In this document: piece by piece, positions 10,053-20,260 of the stretch
Layout of the letters: every line of letters starts with the position of its first letter
Numbering within the stretch: position 1 is the first letter of the stretch
Assembly (NCBI GenBank): GCA_947478785.1
Contig: CANJXI010000001.1
Location: 1 to 64,000 of the forward strand
Direction: 5' to 3'
Source of the DNA: Caulobacteraceae bacterium
GTDB lineage: Bacteria > Pseudomonadota > Alphaproteobacteria > Caulobacterales > Caulobacteraceae
Length of the DNA: 64,000 bases
Position numbers and translations under genes: made by a program
The notes under the pieces: model-generated
The model's database searches: none
The model's input: the letters and a program-made list of their open reading frames with translations, nothing else
Told to the model about the DNA's origin: nothing

Positions 10053-10244
10053 CTATTCGTCCACCGTAATGATCCGCTCCGGACAGGCGCGCGCCCCGCG
10101 CCTCGCCAGGGCTTCCTGATCGAGCGATGGCGCCACCTCGTCCACGGCGATGTAGCCGTTGTCGTCCAGCGGAAAAATCTCGGGCGCCGTCGCCGCGCAC
10201 CGCGCGTGGCCGACGCAGCCGGCTCTGTTGATGTGAATTTTCAT
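10053..10244 (-). CDS. P450-associated ferredoxin with CxxHxxC(x)nCP motif
   Basis: 63 aa MKIHINRAGCVGHARCAATAPEIFPLDDNGYIAVDE...ARACPERIITVDE. Confidence 0.88.
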   Translation of the reverse strand: MKIHINRAGCVGHARCAATAPEIFPLDDNGYIAVDEVAPSLDQEALARRGARACPERIITVDE

Positions 10245-10300
10245 CGGGGAGTTCTTGCGGGTTCAATATCTGGATAGGCGCGGAGACAGGTCATGGCAAT

Positions 10301-12100
10301 TCAACAGCCCGCCGGCTCGACCACAAGGCCCTGCATCGATCCTTCCGCGCGCCAGGATTCCAGAAGTTCGAGGTAGGAGACGGGGCCCTTCGGATAGGAC
10401 GCGTTCAGGTCGAAGGCGCTGTCACGGCGTCCCTCCTGGTCGATGTAGCCAGGCGTGCAGCCATCCAGGAACGCCCGCCGGGCGCCGGCGCTCGCCAGGA
10501 CGGTCTCGACCCAGTCGCTGACGGCCTCCGCCGCCGGTTCGGCGGTCTCGATCCTGGCCTCCAGGCACCGCGAGATCACATAGGCGATGTGCCTGGCCTG
10601 CTCGTCGGCGATGTGCATGTAGTTGAACGAGACCCCGGCCTGGATCAGGCTGACGACGAAGAAGTTCGGGAAGCCGTGCGCCTGCATGCCGAACAGCGTG
10701 CGAACGCCGCCCGCCCAGCATTCGCTCAGGGCTAGGCCGCCCCGGCCGATCACGTCGAAACCCGCTTCGCGCACATAGTTGTTCATGAAGTCGAACCCGG
10801 TCGCGAAGATCAGGCAATCCAGACGATATTCGGCGCCGCCGGCCACGACCCCATGCGGCGTGATCCTCTCCACACCCCGGCCGTCCGTATCGACGAGCGT
10901 GACGTTCGGCCGGTTGAACGCCTCCAGATACTCATCGGAGAACCCGGGCCGTTTGCACAGGTAGTGGTAGTAGGGCTTCAGCGCCTCGGCCGTGGCGCGG
11001 TCCTTGACGACAGCCTCGACCCGGCGGCGCACCACCTCCATCTTCATGAACTGCGAGCGGTCCAACGCGGCCGGATCCAGCGGCTTGGCCTCGCCATCCG
11101 CCGCCCCGGCGCCTGCGCCCAGCAGGTCCGTCCAGCTGTCTTCGACCAGATCCTCGGCCTGCGGCACGCCGGCCGTGACCAGGGTGAAATTCTCGATCCG
11201 CCTGCGGTGCCAGCCGGGCGAGAGCGTAGCCGCCCAGGCAGGGTCTGTCGGCCTGTTGTTGCGGGCGTCGATCGAACTCGGGGTGCGTTGGAAGACGTAG
11301 AGATGCTTCGACCGTTCGGCGAGACGCGGAACGCATTGGATCCCGGTCGAACCCGTCCCGATGATGCCGACCGCCTTGTCCTCGAGCCCGGCGAGATCCT
11401 GGTCGGCCGCCCCGCCGGTGTAGGCGTAGTCCCAGCGGCTGGTGTGGAAGCTCCGCCCCTGGAAGTCCTCGATGCCCGGAATGCCGGGCAGCTTCGGACT
11501 GTTGTAGAGCCCCTTGCACGAGACGACGAAGCGCGCGGCGATGCGGTCGCCGCGATCGGTCGACACGATCCAGCGCTTGCCGGTCTCGTCCCAGGCGACG
11601 CGCGTCACTTCGGTCTGGAACAGCGCCCCGTCGTACAGGCGGTAATGCCGGCCGATCCGGCGGCAGTGTTCGAATATCTCGCCGCCGCGGGCGTATTTTT
11701 CCGACGGGATGTAGCCGGTCTCTTCGAGGAACGGCAGGTAGACATAGGATTCCACGTCGCACGCGACGCCCGGGTACCGGTTCCAGTACCAGGTGCCGCC
11801 GAAGTCCGCGGCCTTGTCGATGATCCGCAGGCTCTCGACGCCAGCCTCGCGCAGGCGCCCCCCGGCAAGCAGGCCCCCGAATCCCCCGCCGATGATCGCG
11901 ACATCGACCGCCTCGACGCAGGGCGCGCGGCTCAACCCGGGGTCGGCATGAGGGTCCTTGGCGAAGTCGGCGAACCTTCCCTTCAACGGCTGGAACTGGC
12001 CGGTGGCGTCGGCCCGAAGGCGCTTCGCGCGCTCGTCCCGGTAGCGAAGCCGCAGGGCCTCCAGATCGATTTCGAATTCGTCGTTGCCGCGGCGGGACAT
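10301..12100 (-). CDS. flavin-dependent Baeyer-Villiger-type monooxygenase
   Basis: Two Rossmann motifs ([22 protein letters not shown]) and BVMO fingerprint [12 protein letters not shown]. Confidence 0.9.
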   Translation of the reverse strand: MSRRGNDEFEIDLEALRLRYRDERAKRLRADATGQFQPLKGRFADFAKDPHADPGLSRAPCVEAVDVAIIGGGFGGLLAGGRLREAGVESLRIIDKAADFGGTWYWNRYPGVACDVESYVYLPFLEETGYIPSEKYARGGEIFEHCRRIGRHYRLYDGALFQTEVTRVAWDETGKRWIVSTDRGDRIAARFVVSCKGLYNSPKLPGIPGIEDFQGRSFHTSRWDYAYTGGAADQDLAGLEDKAVGIIGTGSTGIQCVPRLAERSKHLYVFQRTPSSIDARNNRPTDPAWAATLSPGWHRRRIENFTLVTAGVPQAEDLVEDSWTDLLGAGAGAADGEAKPLDPAALDRSQFMKMEVVRRRVEAVVKDRATAEALKPYYHYLCKRPGFSDEYLEAFNRPNVTLVDTDGRGVERITPHGVVAGGAEYRLDCLIFATGFDFMNNYVREAGFDVIGRGGLALSECWAGGVRTLFGMQAHGFPNFFVVSLIQAGVSFNYMHIADEQARHIAYVISRCLEARIETAEPAAEAVSDWVETVLASAGARRAFLDGCTPGYIDQEGRRDSAFDLNASYPKGPVSYLELLESWRAEGSMQGLVVEPAGC

Positions 12101-12111
12101 GATCGCGGCCC

Positions 12112-12999
12112 TTATCGGAACCGCGCCCGCCAGTCTTCGGGAAGCGGTGGCGACCCGCCTCCGGCTTGCCGCGCGCCCTCCCTCAGCCAGGGGACGACGC
12201 CGTCTATCCCGTCCTGGGTCCAGCGCCCCTCTGACCGGGCCGTTCGCCTCTCATGGGGGTCTTCCCAGCAGCTGATTGTCCTGCCGGCGACGCTGAACAC
12301 CTGGCCGCTCAAACCCTTCGAGCGGTCCGAGAGCAGGTAGACGGCCATGGGCGCGATATCCTCGGGCTCGGAGTCGAATTGAAGATCCGAGGCCTTGGTC
12401 ATGCGGCTGTTGGCCATGGGGGAGATCACATTGGCCCGCACGCCATGGGCCTCGCCGGCCAGGGCCGCGCTCTTCGTGAGCGCGACGATGCCGGCTTTCG
12501 CCGAGCGATAGGCGGCGCGGTCGGCGTCACCCTGGCTGTAGGCGGAGGAAATGCCGATCAGCGATCCGCCGTTTCCGTTCCCGACCATGGCCGCCAGGGT
12601 GGAATGGAACATGGTGAAGTGGCCCTTCAGATGGACCGCCACGACGTCGTCGAAATCGCTCTCCGAGAGCTCCAGGAACGGACCGTGTCTGACAATGCCG
12701 GCGCAGCATACGAGGCCGTCGACGCGGCCCCAGGCCTCCAGCGCGGCGCCGACGATCCTGCGCGCGCCGTCCATGGTCGCCACCGTGTCGCCGGCGGCCA
12801 CCGCTTCGCCGCCGGCGGCGTTGATCTCCGCCGCCGCCGCCTCGGCGACCCGCGCATCCGGGTGCCCGCCCTGCAACCGCCCGCCCTGGTCGCACACGAC
12901 CACCTTCGCGCCCGCCGCCGCGGCGCCGAGGGCGATCCCGCGGCCGATTCCCCGTCCCGCGCCGGTCACGATCACGACCTTTCCCTCAAGCACAGACAT
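12112..12999 (-). CDS. SDR family oxidoreductase
   Basis: [42 protein letters not shown]. Confidence 0.9.
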   Translation of the reverse strand: MSVLEGKVVIVTGAGRGIGRGIALGAAAAGAKVVVCDQGGRLQGGHPDARVAEAAAAEINAAGGEAVAAGDTVATMDGARRIVGAALEAWGRVDGLVCCAGIVRHGPFLELSESDFDDVVAVHLKGHFTMFHSTLAAMVGNGNGGSLIGISSAYSQGDADRAAYRSAKAGIVALTKSAALAGEAHGVRANVISPMANSRMTKASDLQFDSEPEDIAPMAVYLLSDRSKGLSGQVFSVAGRTISCWEDPHERRTARSEGRWTQDGIDGVVPWLREGARQAGGGSPPLPEDWRARFR

Positions 13000-13162
13000 C
13001 GACCGACGCTCCCCGACTTCAGCGGCTATTGGACTTCGCCCATTTACCCCCACTTGCCCCCGTCGCATCGTACCGGTCAATCGGCAGCGCCGCCGCCTTG
13101 ACCCGGGAATGCTGAGCACCCAGGCTGTTGCCAACGGACGGTCGCGGCCACGGGAGGCACGC

Positions 13163-14464
13163 ATGGTGAATGTGGTGGGAGAGAGATCCGGCGTGGCCGC
13201 CGTCCGGCCTCCGGGCGGCCGCATCGCGCCCACCGACTTCGCTTTCCTGCCGGACGGCGTGAACACCGAAAATCTCGCGTTTGCGTCCTGCGACGGAGCC
13301 CAGTCGCACGGCGTGCTCTACCAGCGGGGCGGGGAGCGCACCGTTGTCTGCCTGACCCACCCGCGCGGTGATTTCACCCGCCACTACCTGGCGCCCGCGC
13401 TGCTCGAAGCGGGATACGCCGTGTTCGGCTTCAGGCACCGGCACGGCGGCGCCGACTTCGCCCTCGTGCACGAGGCGTTGCTCCTGGATGTGGCCGGCGC
13501 CCTCGAGATGCTGAAGGCGGAGCGCGGCTATGGGGAGGTCGTCCTGCTGGGCAACTGCGGTGGTGGCGGCCCGCTGGGCTTCTATCAGTGGCAGGCGGAG
13601 ACCAGCCCGCCGGGCCGCTTCACCCACACGCCCGCCGGCGATCCGCTCGACCTGAACGCCGTCGATCTGCCGGCCGCCGACGGACTGATCCTGGTGGCGA
13701 CACCCTTTGGCGAGAGCTCGGTGATCGAGCGCGGCCTCGATCCCTCCGTGGTCGACGAGACCGACCCGCTGTCCTGCGATCCGGCGCTCGACATGTATGA
13801 TCCCCGAAACGGCTATCGCGAACCGCCGCATCCCAGCGTCTACAGTCCGGAATTTTCGGCCCGCTATCGCGACGCCCAGCGCGCCAGGCTGTCGCGGATC
13901 GACGCTGTCGCCCGCGCGCTCATCGCCGAGCAACGAAGCCAGCAGGACTTGATGGCCGCGCCCTTCTTCGCGTCACTGGACCTGGCCGACCGCTCCCATA
14001 TCCAGCGCCGCGCGCGAGACACCAAGCCGGTCACCGTCTACCGGACCGACGCCAGCCTCGCCTATTGTGACCTTTCGATCGACCCCTCGAAGCGGACAGT
14101 CGGCGGCTTTCTCACCCAGGACACCCTGGGCTTGAACTACGCGCGGGGCGGGCTTGGCCAATTCCGGTCGCCAAGGGCCTGGCTCTCCGCCGCATCTGGC
14201 CTGACAGCGCGCGGCTCATTGCGGCTGGCGCTGCCGCACATCCAGGTTCCCACGATCATCATCAACTACACGGCCGATCGAGGCGTCTATCCGTCGGACG
14301 CGGTGGAGATGCATGCGATTTCCGCCGCAAAGGACAAGCGCCTGCATCACGTTGATGGCGAGCACTTCGGGTATCCGATCGAGGGCGCCGCGGACCGCAA
14401 TCCGCGCGAGACGGTGGGGCGCCTCCTGGCGTCCTGGCTGCGCGAACGCTTCGCGGCGCGATAG
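13163..14464 (+). CDS. alpha/beta hydrolase-like protein with candidate Cys nucleophile elbow
   Basis: 434-codon ORF; VVLLGNCGGGGPLGF at the elbow position; C-terminal LHHVDGEHFGYP could supply the His. Confidence 0.65.
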   Translation: MVNVVGERSGVAAVRPPGGRIAPTDFAFLPDGVNTENLAFASCDGAQSHGVLYQRGGERTVVCLTHPRGDFTRHYLAPALLEAGYAVFGFRHRHGGADFALVHEALLLDVAGALEMLKAERGYGEVVLLGNCGGGGPLGFYQWQAETSPPGRFTHTPAGDPLDLNAVDLPAADGLILVATPFGESSVIERGLDPSVVDETDPLSCDPALDMYDPRNGYREPPHPSVYSPEFSARYRDAQRARLSRIDAVARALIAEQRSQQDLMAAPFFASLDLADRSHIQRRARDTKPVTVYRTDASLAYCDLSIDPSKRTVGGFLTQDTLGLNYARGGLGQFRSPRAWLSAASGLTARGSLRLALPHIQVPTIIINYTADRGVYPSDAVEMHAISAAKDKRLHHVDGEHFGYPIEGAADRNPRETVGRLLASWLRERFAAR

Positions 14465-14484
14465 GGCAAGGGGGCGGCAAGGCC

Positions 14485-15366
14485 ATGCAGAAGCTGATCA
14501 TCGAAGCGGCCATCAACGAGCAGGCTTCGAAGGCCGATAACCCCAACGTTCCGTATTCCGTGGAGGAAGGCGTGCGCGACGCGATCGCCTGCGCCGACGC
14601 CGGCGCCGCGATCATTCACTTCCATGCCCGCGACGACCGCACCGGCGACATGCTGCACCCGGGTACCGAGGTCTACATCGAGGCGATGCGCGCCATCCGT
14701 CGCGAACGGCCCGGGCTCATGGTCTATCCGACCTACGGAATGTCGCCCACGGCGGAGGAACGGTTCTCGCACGTCAAGGCGCTGGCGGAAGACCCGGGCG
14801 TCAGGTTGAACATGGCCACCATCGATCCGGGCGCGGTGAACTTCGGGGCCTTCGACCCGGCGGAAGGGCGTTTCCGCGAAGACTGGACGCTCAACGTCAG
14901 CCACGCCGAGACCGAATACCTGATGGGCCTGGCCCGAGAGTACGGCTTTCCCATCAGCGTCGTCTGCCGCGAGCCCGGTCACGTCCGCCACGCCGTCGCC
15001 CACTACCGGATGGGCCAGGTTCCCTCGCCGCTGTTCCTGAAGATTTGCCTCAACGACGAACTGTCGTGGGGCATGCCACCCAATCCACGCGCCATCGAGG
15101 CCTATCTCAGCGTCGTTCCCCCAGACGTGCCGGTCATCTGGATGGTCTACATCTATGGCGTGAGCCATTGGGCGATGAACCTTCACGCCATCGCCGCCGG
15201 CGGTCACGTGCGGACAGGGCTCGGGGACAACCCCGTCGAACCGGATGGGGTCCGCCTGACAAATGCCGAGAAGGTGGCCCGGGTCGTCGAGATCGCCCGG
15301 CAGATCGGACGCGAGACCGCCACGCCGCGAGAGGCGCTGTCGATAATGGCGGGCCAAGCCAATTGA
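14485..15366 (+). CDS. beta-keto acid cleavage enzyme (BKACE, DUF849) family protein
   Basis: LIIEAAINEQASKADNPNVPYSVEEGVRDAIACADAGAAIIHFHARD; VRTGLGDN. Confidence 0.88.
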   Translation: MQKLIIEAAINEQASKADNPNVPYSVEEGVRDAIACADAGAAIIHFHARDDRTGDMLHPGTEVYIEAMRAIRRERPGLMVYPTYGMSPTAEERFSHVKALAEDPGVRLNMATIDPGAVNFGAFDPAEGRFREDWTLNVSHAETEYLMGLAREYGFPISVVCREPGHVRHAVAHYRMGQVPSPLFLKICLNDELSWGMPPNPRAIEAYLSVVPPDVPVIWMVYIYGVSHWAMNLHAIAAGGHVRTGLGDNPVEPDGVRLTNAEKVARVVEIARQIGRETATPREALSIMAGQAN

Positions 15367-15509
15367 GGCGGCGCCGGCGCATTCGGCCCTGAGCCCTTAC
15401 AGCGCCACCGGCCGGATTTTACCGCGAGAAGAACACGGGGCCTTGGGCGCGAAACACGTCTGGGCTACGAACACGGCAAGGCGCGTGACGCCGCAGGGGG
15501 AAATCGAAA

Positions 15510-17402
15510 ATGCCAGGGACGCAGAGCTTTCGGCGGGCCATCCTCGGGATCTGCCTCGCGTTGGGCGCCGCCGCCGCCGCCCGCGCCGCCGAGACTCCGG
15601 ACGGGCGGGGCCTCTATCGCCAGAACTGCGCGGCCTGCCATGGCGGCGACCGCAGCGGCGGCGCCGGCCCGCCGCTCTCGGGCATGCTCTTCGACTCGCA
15701 CTGGGCCGGCAAGCCCGCCGAACTTGGCGCCCAGGCCGCCAAGACGATGCCGCCGGGCGCGGAGGGTTCGCTGAGCACGACCGAATACGCCGCCATCGCC
15801 GATTATCTCCTGCATCCGGATGCGGCCCCGGCCGCCGCGCCCGTGCGGGATGCGACCCCGGTCAGCCTGCCCGCGCCGCCGCGACGCCTGTCCGAGCCCA
15901 CCACCAAGGGTCCGGACGACGCCGAACTTCTTGCCTCCTCCGCCACCGATTGGCTGCGCTATAACGGCGACCTGCGGGGCCAACGCTACTCCGCCCTGTC
16001 GCAGATCAGCGCCGAGAACGCCGGCCAGCTCGCGCCCAAGTGCATCTTCCAGACCGGCGAGACGGGCGCCTTCCAGGCTTCGCCCATCGTCCGCGCCGGC
16101 AAGCTCTACATCACCACCTCCCGGCGGACCTATGCGCTCGACGCCGCCACCTGCCGGCTCCTGTGGTCGAACGAATATGTCGCCTCCGACCCGGAAACCA
16201 CGCTCCAGACCAACCGCGGCGTCGCCCTCTACCAGGGCCTGGTGATCCGCGGCACGCTTGACGCCCACCTGATCGCGCTGGACGCCGCCACCGGCAAGCT
16301 GGTCTGGGACGTCCGCGTCGCCGACAGCCGCGACGGCTATTTCCTCAGCGCCGCCCCCCTGGTGTTCGATGGCAAGGTCTACATCGGCGAGGCGGGGGCC
16401 GACTTCGGCGCAGCCGGTCACCTGAACGCTTTCGACGCGGCCACCGGGCGCTCGCTCTGGCGCTTCAACATCATTCCGGCCGATGGCGAACCGGGCCGCG
16501 AGACCTGGCCCAAGACCGGCCGGCGCGGCGGCGGCTCGATGTGGACGACGATCACCGTCGATCCCGAGGCCCGAATCCTCTACGCCTCGACCGGCAACCC
16601 GGATTCCGACTTCAACGGCGCGGGCCGCAAGGGGTCCAACCTCTACAGCAACGCCATGATCGCGCTCTCCGCCGACACCGGAAAGCTCATCTGGCACCAT
16701 CAGCAGAACCCCTTCGACGAACACGACTGGGACACCGCGGCCGCGCCGATGATCTACGAGGCCGGCGGCCGCAAGCTGATGGCCGTCGGCAGCAAGGACG
16801 ATCGCGTCTATTTCTACGATCGCGGCGCCCGGCGCCTGCTGTACCGCCGCGACCTTTCCCGGCGGGTCAGCGACACCGTCCCGCTGCTGCCCGACCAGCC
16901 GGTGCGTGTCTGCCCGGGGATCCTGGGGGGCGTGGAATGGAACGGCCCGGCCTTCGATCCGGCCAACAGCCAGGTCCTGGTCAACTCGGTCGACTGGTGC
17001 GCCACCATCACCAAGGAGAAGGAAGGCCTGCCCTATTCGACGGGCGGCGGCTCGATAAAGATCGACCCGCCCGCCTTGGCGAAGGGCGCGCTACGAGCCT
17101 TCGATGGCGCCACGGGACAGGAGCGCTGGCGCTTCGATTCCGACAGCCCGATGGTTGCGGGCGTCACCCCGACGGCCGGCGGCGTGATCTTCACCGGCAC
17201 GTCGGCGGGCGAGTTCATGGCGTTCCGCAGCCGGGACGGGGCGGTGCTCTACCGCTTCTTCACGGGCGGCCCTGTGGCGGGCGGCGTGGTGACCTATTCG
17301 GTCGGCGGCAAACAGCTCGTCGCCGTCGCCTCCGGCAACGAGTCCAAGAGCATCTGGCAAACCCGCGGCGCGGCCACCATCGTGGTGTTCGGTCTGCCGT
17401 AG
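15510..17402 (+). CDS. PQQ-binding-like beta-propeller dehydrogenase with N-terminal cytochrome c domain
   Basis: Signal peptide, NCAACHGGDRSG (CxxCH), then quinoprotein propeller (QRYSALSQISAENAGQL, HDWDTAAAPMIY). Confidence 0.88.
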   Translation: MPGTQSFRRAILGICLALGAAAAARAAETPDGRGLYRQNCAACHGGDRSGGAGPPLSGMLFDSHWAGKPAELGAQAAKTMPPGAEGSLSTTEYAAIADYLLHPDAAPAAAPVRDATPVSLPAPPRRLSEPTTKGPDDAELLASSATDWLRYNGDLRGQRYSALSQISAENAGQLAPKCIFQTGETGAFQASPIVRAGKLYITTSRRTYALDAATCRLLWSNEYVASDPETTLQTNRGVALYQGLVIRGTLDAHLIALDAATGKLVWDVRVADSRDGYFLSAAPLVFDGKVYIGEAGADFGAAGHLNAFDAATGRSLWRFNIIPADGEPGRETWPKTGRRGGGSMWTTITVDPEARILYASTGNPDSDFNGAGRKGSNLYSNAMIALSADTGKLIWHHQQNPFDEHDWDTAAAPMIYEAGGRKLMAVGSKDDRVYFYDRGARRLLYRRDLSRRVSDTVPLLPDQPVRVCPGILGGVEWNGPAFDPANSQVLVNSVDWCATITKEKEGLPYSTGGGSIKIDPPALAKGALRAFDGATGQERWRFDSDSPMVAGVTPTAGGVIFTGTSAGEFMAFRSRDGAVLYRFFTGGPVAGGVVTYSVGGKQLVAVASGNESKSIWQTRGAATIVVFGLP

Positions 17403-17408
17403 CGCGCT

Positions 17409-18527
17409 TCAGGCCGGCTGCCCCTGACGCATGGGCAGCCGGAAAAGCCTCGCGGCGTTGCCGCCGATGATGTCCGCCTTGTCCTGCTCGCTGATCTCGA
17501 TCCCGTCGAACAGGTGGGCGACCACCTCGCGTGAGCGCGGAAAGGTGCCCTCGTGGTGAGGGTAGTCGGCGCCCCACATCAGCGGTTTGGCGCTGATCAC
17601 CGAGCGCGACATGATGCAGGCGCGGTCGAACTGGAACGAGCAGGCCACCTGGCGGGCGATGATCTCGCTGGGCTTCATCGACAGCTTGGGCCGGACGAAG
17701 ATTTCGTGCGCCGCATAGACCTCGTCCATCCGCTCGGCGAGCGCCGCCAGCCAGCTGGCCCCGGATTCGATGCAGCACACCTTCGCGCCCGGGAAGCGGT
17801 CGAGCACGCCGCCGGCGACCATGTGCATGATCGAATGCATGCCGTCACAGGCCTGGATGGCGTAGTTGATCACCGCGCCGCCGGGACCCTTCTGGCTCCT
17901 GACGTCTTCCCGCCCCGTGCCCGTGTGCATCACGAACACGACCCCGTGCTCCTGGCCCGCCTCGAACACGGGATGCCAGTCTTCGAAGTTGTAGGCCGGC
18001 AGCCCTGAGGCGGGCTCGATCAGGCTGGGCAACATCGCCGCCGTGAACCCCATGCCGGCGAGGCGGCGGATCTCCGCGACGGTGTTCCCGAAATCGCGCA
18101 CGGGAAGCAGGCCGCAACGGACGAATCTCTCGGGGCGGTCGCGGAGTTTGGCGTCGATCCAGTCGTTGTAGACCCGCACGGTCGCGAGCTCGGCGTCGGG
18201 GTCTTCGATCAGGAACGACATGAGGCCCACGGTCGGGAAAATGATTTCCGCGTCGATCCCCTCGGCCTCCATGTCCAGCAGCCGGCCATCGATTTCGCGC
18301 GCGCCGCGCCGATCGCTACGGCCGAAGACCTCGTTGTCGGGGCCCATCCGGGGCGGCGGCCTGTGCAGCGCCATCTTGCTGATGACCTTCTCGCCGGCCA
18401 TCGTCAGCATGTAGCCATCGACCTTTTCCGCGCGCAGGCCATGCTTGCGCAGGCTGGCCGGAAGGCCGTCGACGTAGAGGTCCTGCGGCTCGACGATATG
18501 GCCATCGGCGCTGAATACATAGCTCAT
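17409..18527 (-). CDS. amidohydrolase family protein
   Basis: MSYVFSADGHIVEPQDLYVDGLPA...; IIFPTVGLMSFLIEDPD; WGADYPHHEGTFP. Confidence 0.85.
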   Translation of the reverse strand: MSYVFSADGHIVEPQDLYVDGLPASLRKHGLRAEKVDGYMLTMAGEKVISKMALHRPPPRMGPDNEVFGRSDRRGAREIDGRLLDMEAEGIDAEIIFPTVGLMSFLIEDPDAELATVRVYNDWIDAKLRDRPERFVRCGLLPVRDFGNTVAEIRRLAGMGFTAAMLPSLIEPASGLPAYNFEDWHPVFEAGQEHGVVFVMHTGTGREDVRSQKGPGGAVINYAIQACDGMHSIMHMVAGGVLDRFPGAKVCCIESGASWLAALAERMDEVYAAHEIFVRPKLSMKPSEIIARQVACSFQFDRACIMSRSVISAKPLMWGADYPHHEGTFPRSREVVAHLFDGIEISEQDKADIIGGNAARLFRLPMRQGQPA

Positions 18528-18564
18528 CGGGAGGTTCCTTTCCCACGGGCGCGCGCGAGCTCGC

Positions 18565-20253
18565 TCACGACGCGAAAGTCCGGGTGCCGAGGGCATCCAG
18601 GGCCGGACGGTTGACCTTGCCGTTGGCGAGCCTGGGGATGGCGTCGACGAATTCGATGCGGCGCGGCTGTTTGAACCTCGCCAGCCGCGCTTCGATCCAG
18701 GCGGCCAGGCTCGCCGCGTCGAGGCCCGAGCCGGGACGGGCGACGACCAGCAGGCCCACCGCTTCGCCTTTCCGCGGATCCGCCACGCCCACCGCGCCGC
18801 ATTCGGCCACGGCGTCGTGTCCGCCGACCACACGCTCCACCTCTTCCAGCGAGACGTTCTCGCCGCCCACCTTCAGCATCAGCTTCAGCCGGGCCACGAA
18901 CTTGACGTAGCCGTCGTCGTCACGGGTGACGAGATCCTCGGTCCTGAGCCAGCCGTCCTCGGGGATGGCGCGGGCGGTCTGTTCCGGATTGCGCCAGTAG
19001 CCGCGCATGATGTTGCCGCGCACCAGCGCTTCGCCCACCTGGCCGTCCGGGACGTCGGCGCCGGTCTCGGGATCGACCACGCGAAGTTCGAAACCTTCCA
19101 GCAGGCGGCCGCCCGTTCCACGCTTCTCCGGCGGGTCCTCCGGACTGGTGATCGCCATGCATCCGTAGACCTCCGTGAGGCCATATGCGCTGAAGCTGAA
19201 GGTCGCGTTCGGAAACAGCCGGCGGGCCGGCTCATCCATGGCGCTGGCCATCCACACGGTCGGACAGGTCAGGCCCTGCTCGAGGCCGGCGCGGACCATT
19301 TCCTCGGCGAGGATCCCGGCCGTCATGGTCACGCCCTCCGCGGCCAGCAGCCTGACGCCGCGCGGCGCGTCGAAGGCCTCGGTGAAGACCAGCGTCCCGC
19401 CGTTCGTCAGCATGGTCATCAGGCCGAACAGGCTGCCGCCAGCGTGGAAGAACGGCATCATGCTGAAATAGATGTCGGTCGGACCCGCCCCGATCCTGCG
19501 GGCGTGCTGGACGCCCACCTTCACCCATCCGCCCTGTTCCAGCATCGCGCCCTTGGGAAACCCAGTGCTGCCGGAGGTGAACTTGATCATGCCGAGGTCG
19601 CTCGGAAGCGTCTCGCGCTCCATGGCGTCGGCCAAGGCGCGGGCCTCAGCCGACTCCCGCCCGATCGCCTCCAGCGCGCCCAGTCCGTGGGCGCCGGGAT
19701 GTCCGTCCCCCGTCCGGTCGAGCAGGATGATGTTGCGCAGGTCCGGCAAGGCCTCGCTGAAGAGGTGACCCGGCGCCTCCGCGCTGGCGAACTCCGGGCA
19801 GATTTGCCCGATCATCTCGGGGAAGTTCAGCGCCCTGAAGCTCTGCTGGGAGATCAGGTGCCGGGCGCCCGAAATCGCCAGGACGCCGCGCACCTCGTCC
19901 GGCTTGAAGAAGGTGTTGATCGGCGTGAGCGTCGCGCCCAGGCGCATGATCGCGAAGGCGCAGACGACCCACTCCAGCGAATTGGTCATCCAGAGCGCGA
20001 CACGGTCGCCGCGCCGCACCCCTAGTTGCGCCAGCCCGGCGGAGAGATGCCGGCCCCGGTCGATCAGCTGGCCGTAGCTCAGACGACGGACCTCGCCGTG
20101 ATCGTCCATTCCCACAAGTGCGTCGCGCTCGGCGCGGTCGGCGCCCACCTCGGTCAGCATCGTCCACATCGTGTGGTAGCCGTCGGCGGTCCCGCGGCCT
20201 GGATCGACGCCGTCCGTTTCGGCGGCGCGCGCGGCGGAAGTCTTCAGGTCCAT
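18565..20253 (-). CDS. AMP-dependent synthetase/ligase (acyl-CoA ligase)
   Basis: IKFTSGSTGFPKGAML; GYWRNPEQTARAIPEDGWLRTEDL; LMLKVGGENVSLEEVE. Confidence 0.9.
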   Translation of the reverse strand: MDLKTSAARAAETDGVDPGRGTADGYHTMWTMLTEVGADRAERDALVGMDDHGEVRRLSYGQLIDRGRHLSAGLAQLGVRRGDRVALWMTNSLEWVVCAFAIMRLGATLTPINTFFKPDEVRGVLAISGARHLISQQSFRALNFPEMIGQICPEFASAEAPGHLFSEALPDLRNIILLDRTGDGHPGAHGLGALEAIGRESAEARALADAMERETLPSDLGMIKFTSGSTGFPKGAMLEQGGWVKVGVQHARRIGAGPTDIYFSMMPFFHAGGSLFGLMTMLTNGGTLVFTEAFDAPRGVRLLAAEGVTMTAGILAEEMVRAGLEQGLTCPTVWMASAMDEPARRLFPNATFSFSAYGLTEVYGCMAITSPEDPPEKRGTGGRLLEGFELRVVDPETGADVPDGQVGEALVRGNIMRGYWRNPEQTARAIPEDGWLRTEDLVTRDDDGYVKFVARLKLMLKVGGENVSLEEVERVVGGHDAVAECGAVGVADPRKGEAVGLLVVARPGSGLDAASLAAWIEARLARFKQPRRIEFVDAIPRLANGKVNRPALDALGTRTFAS

Positions 20254-20260
20254 TTCTACC

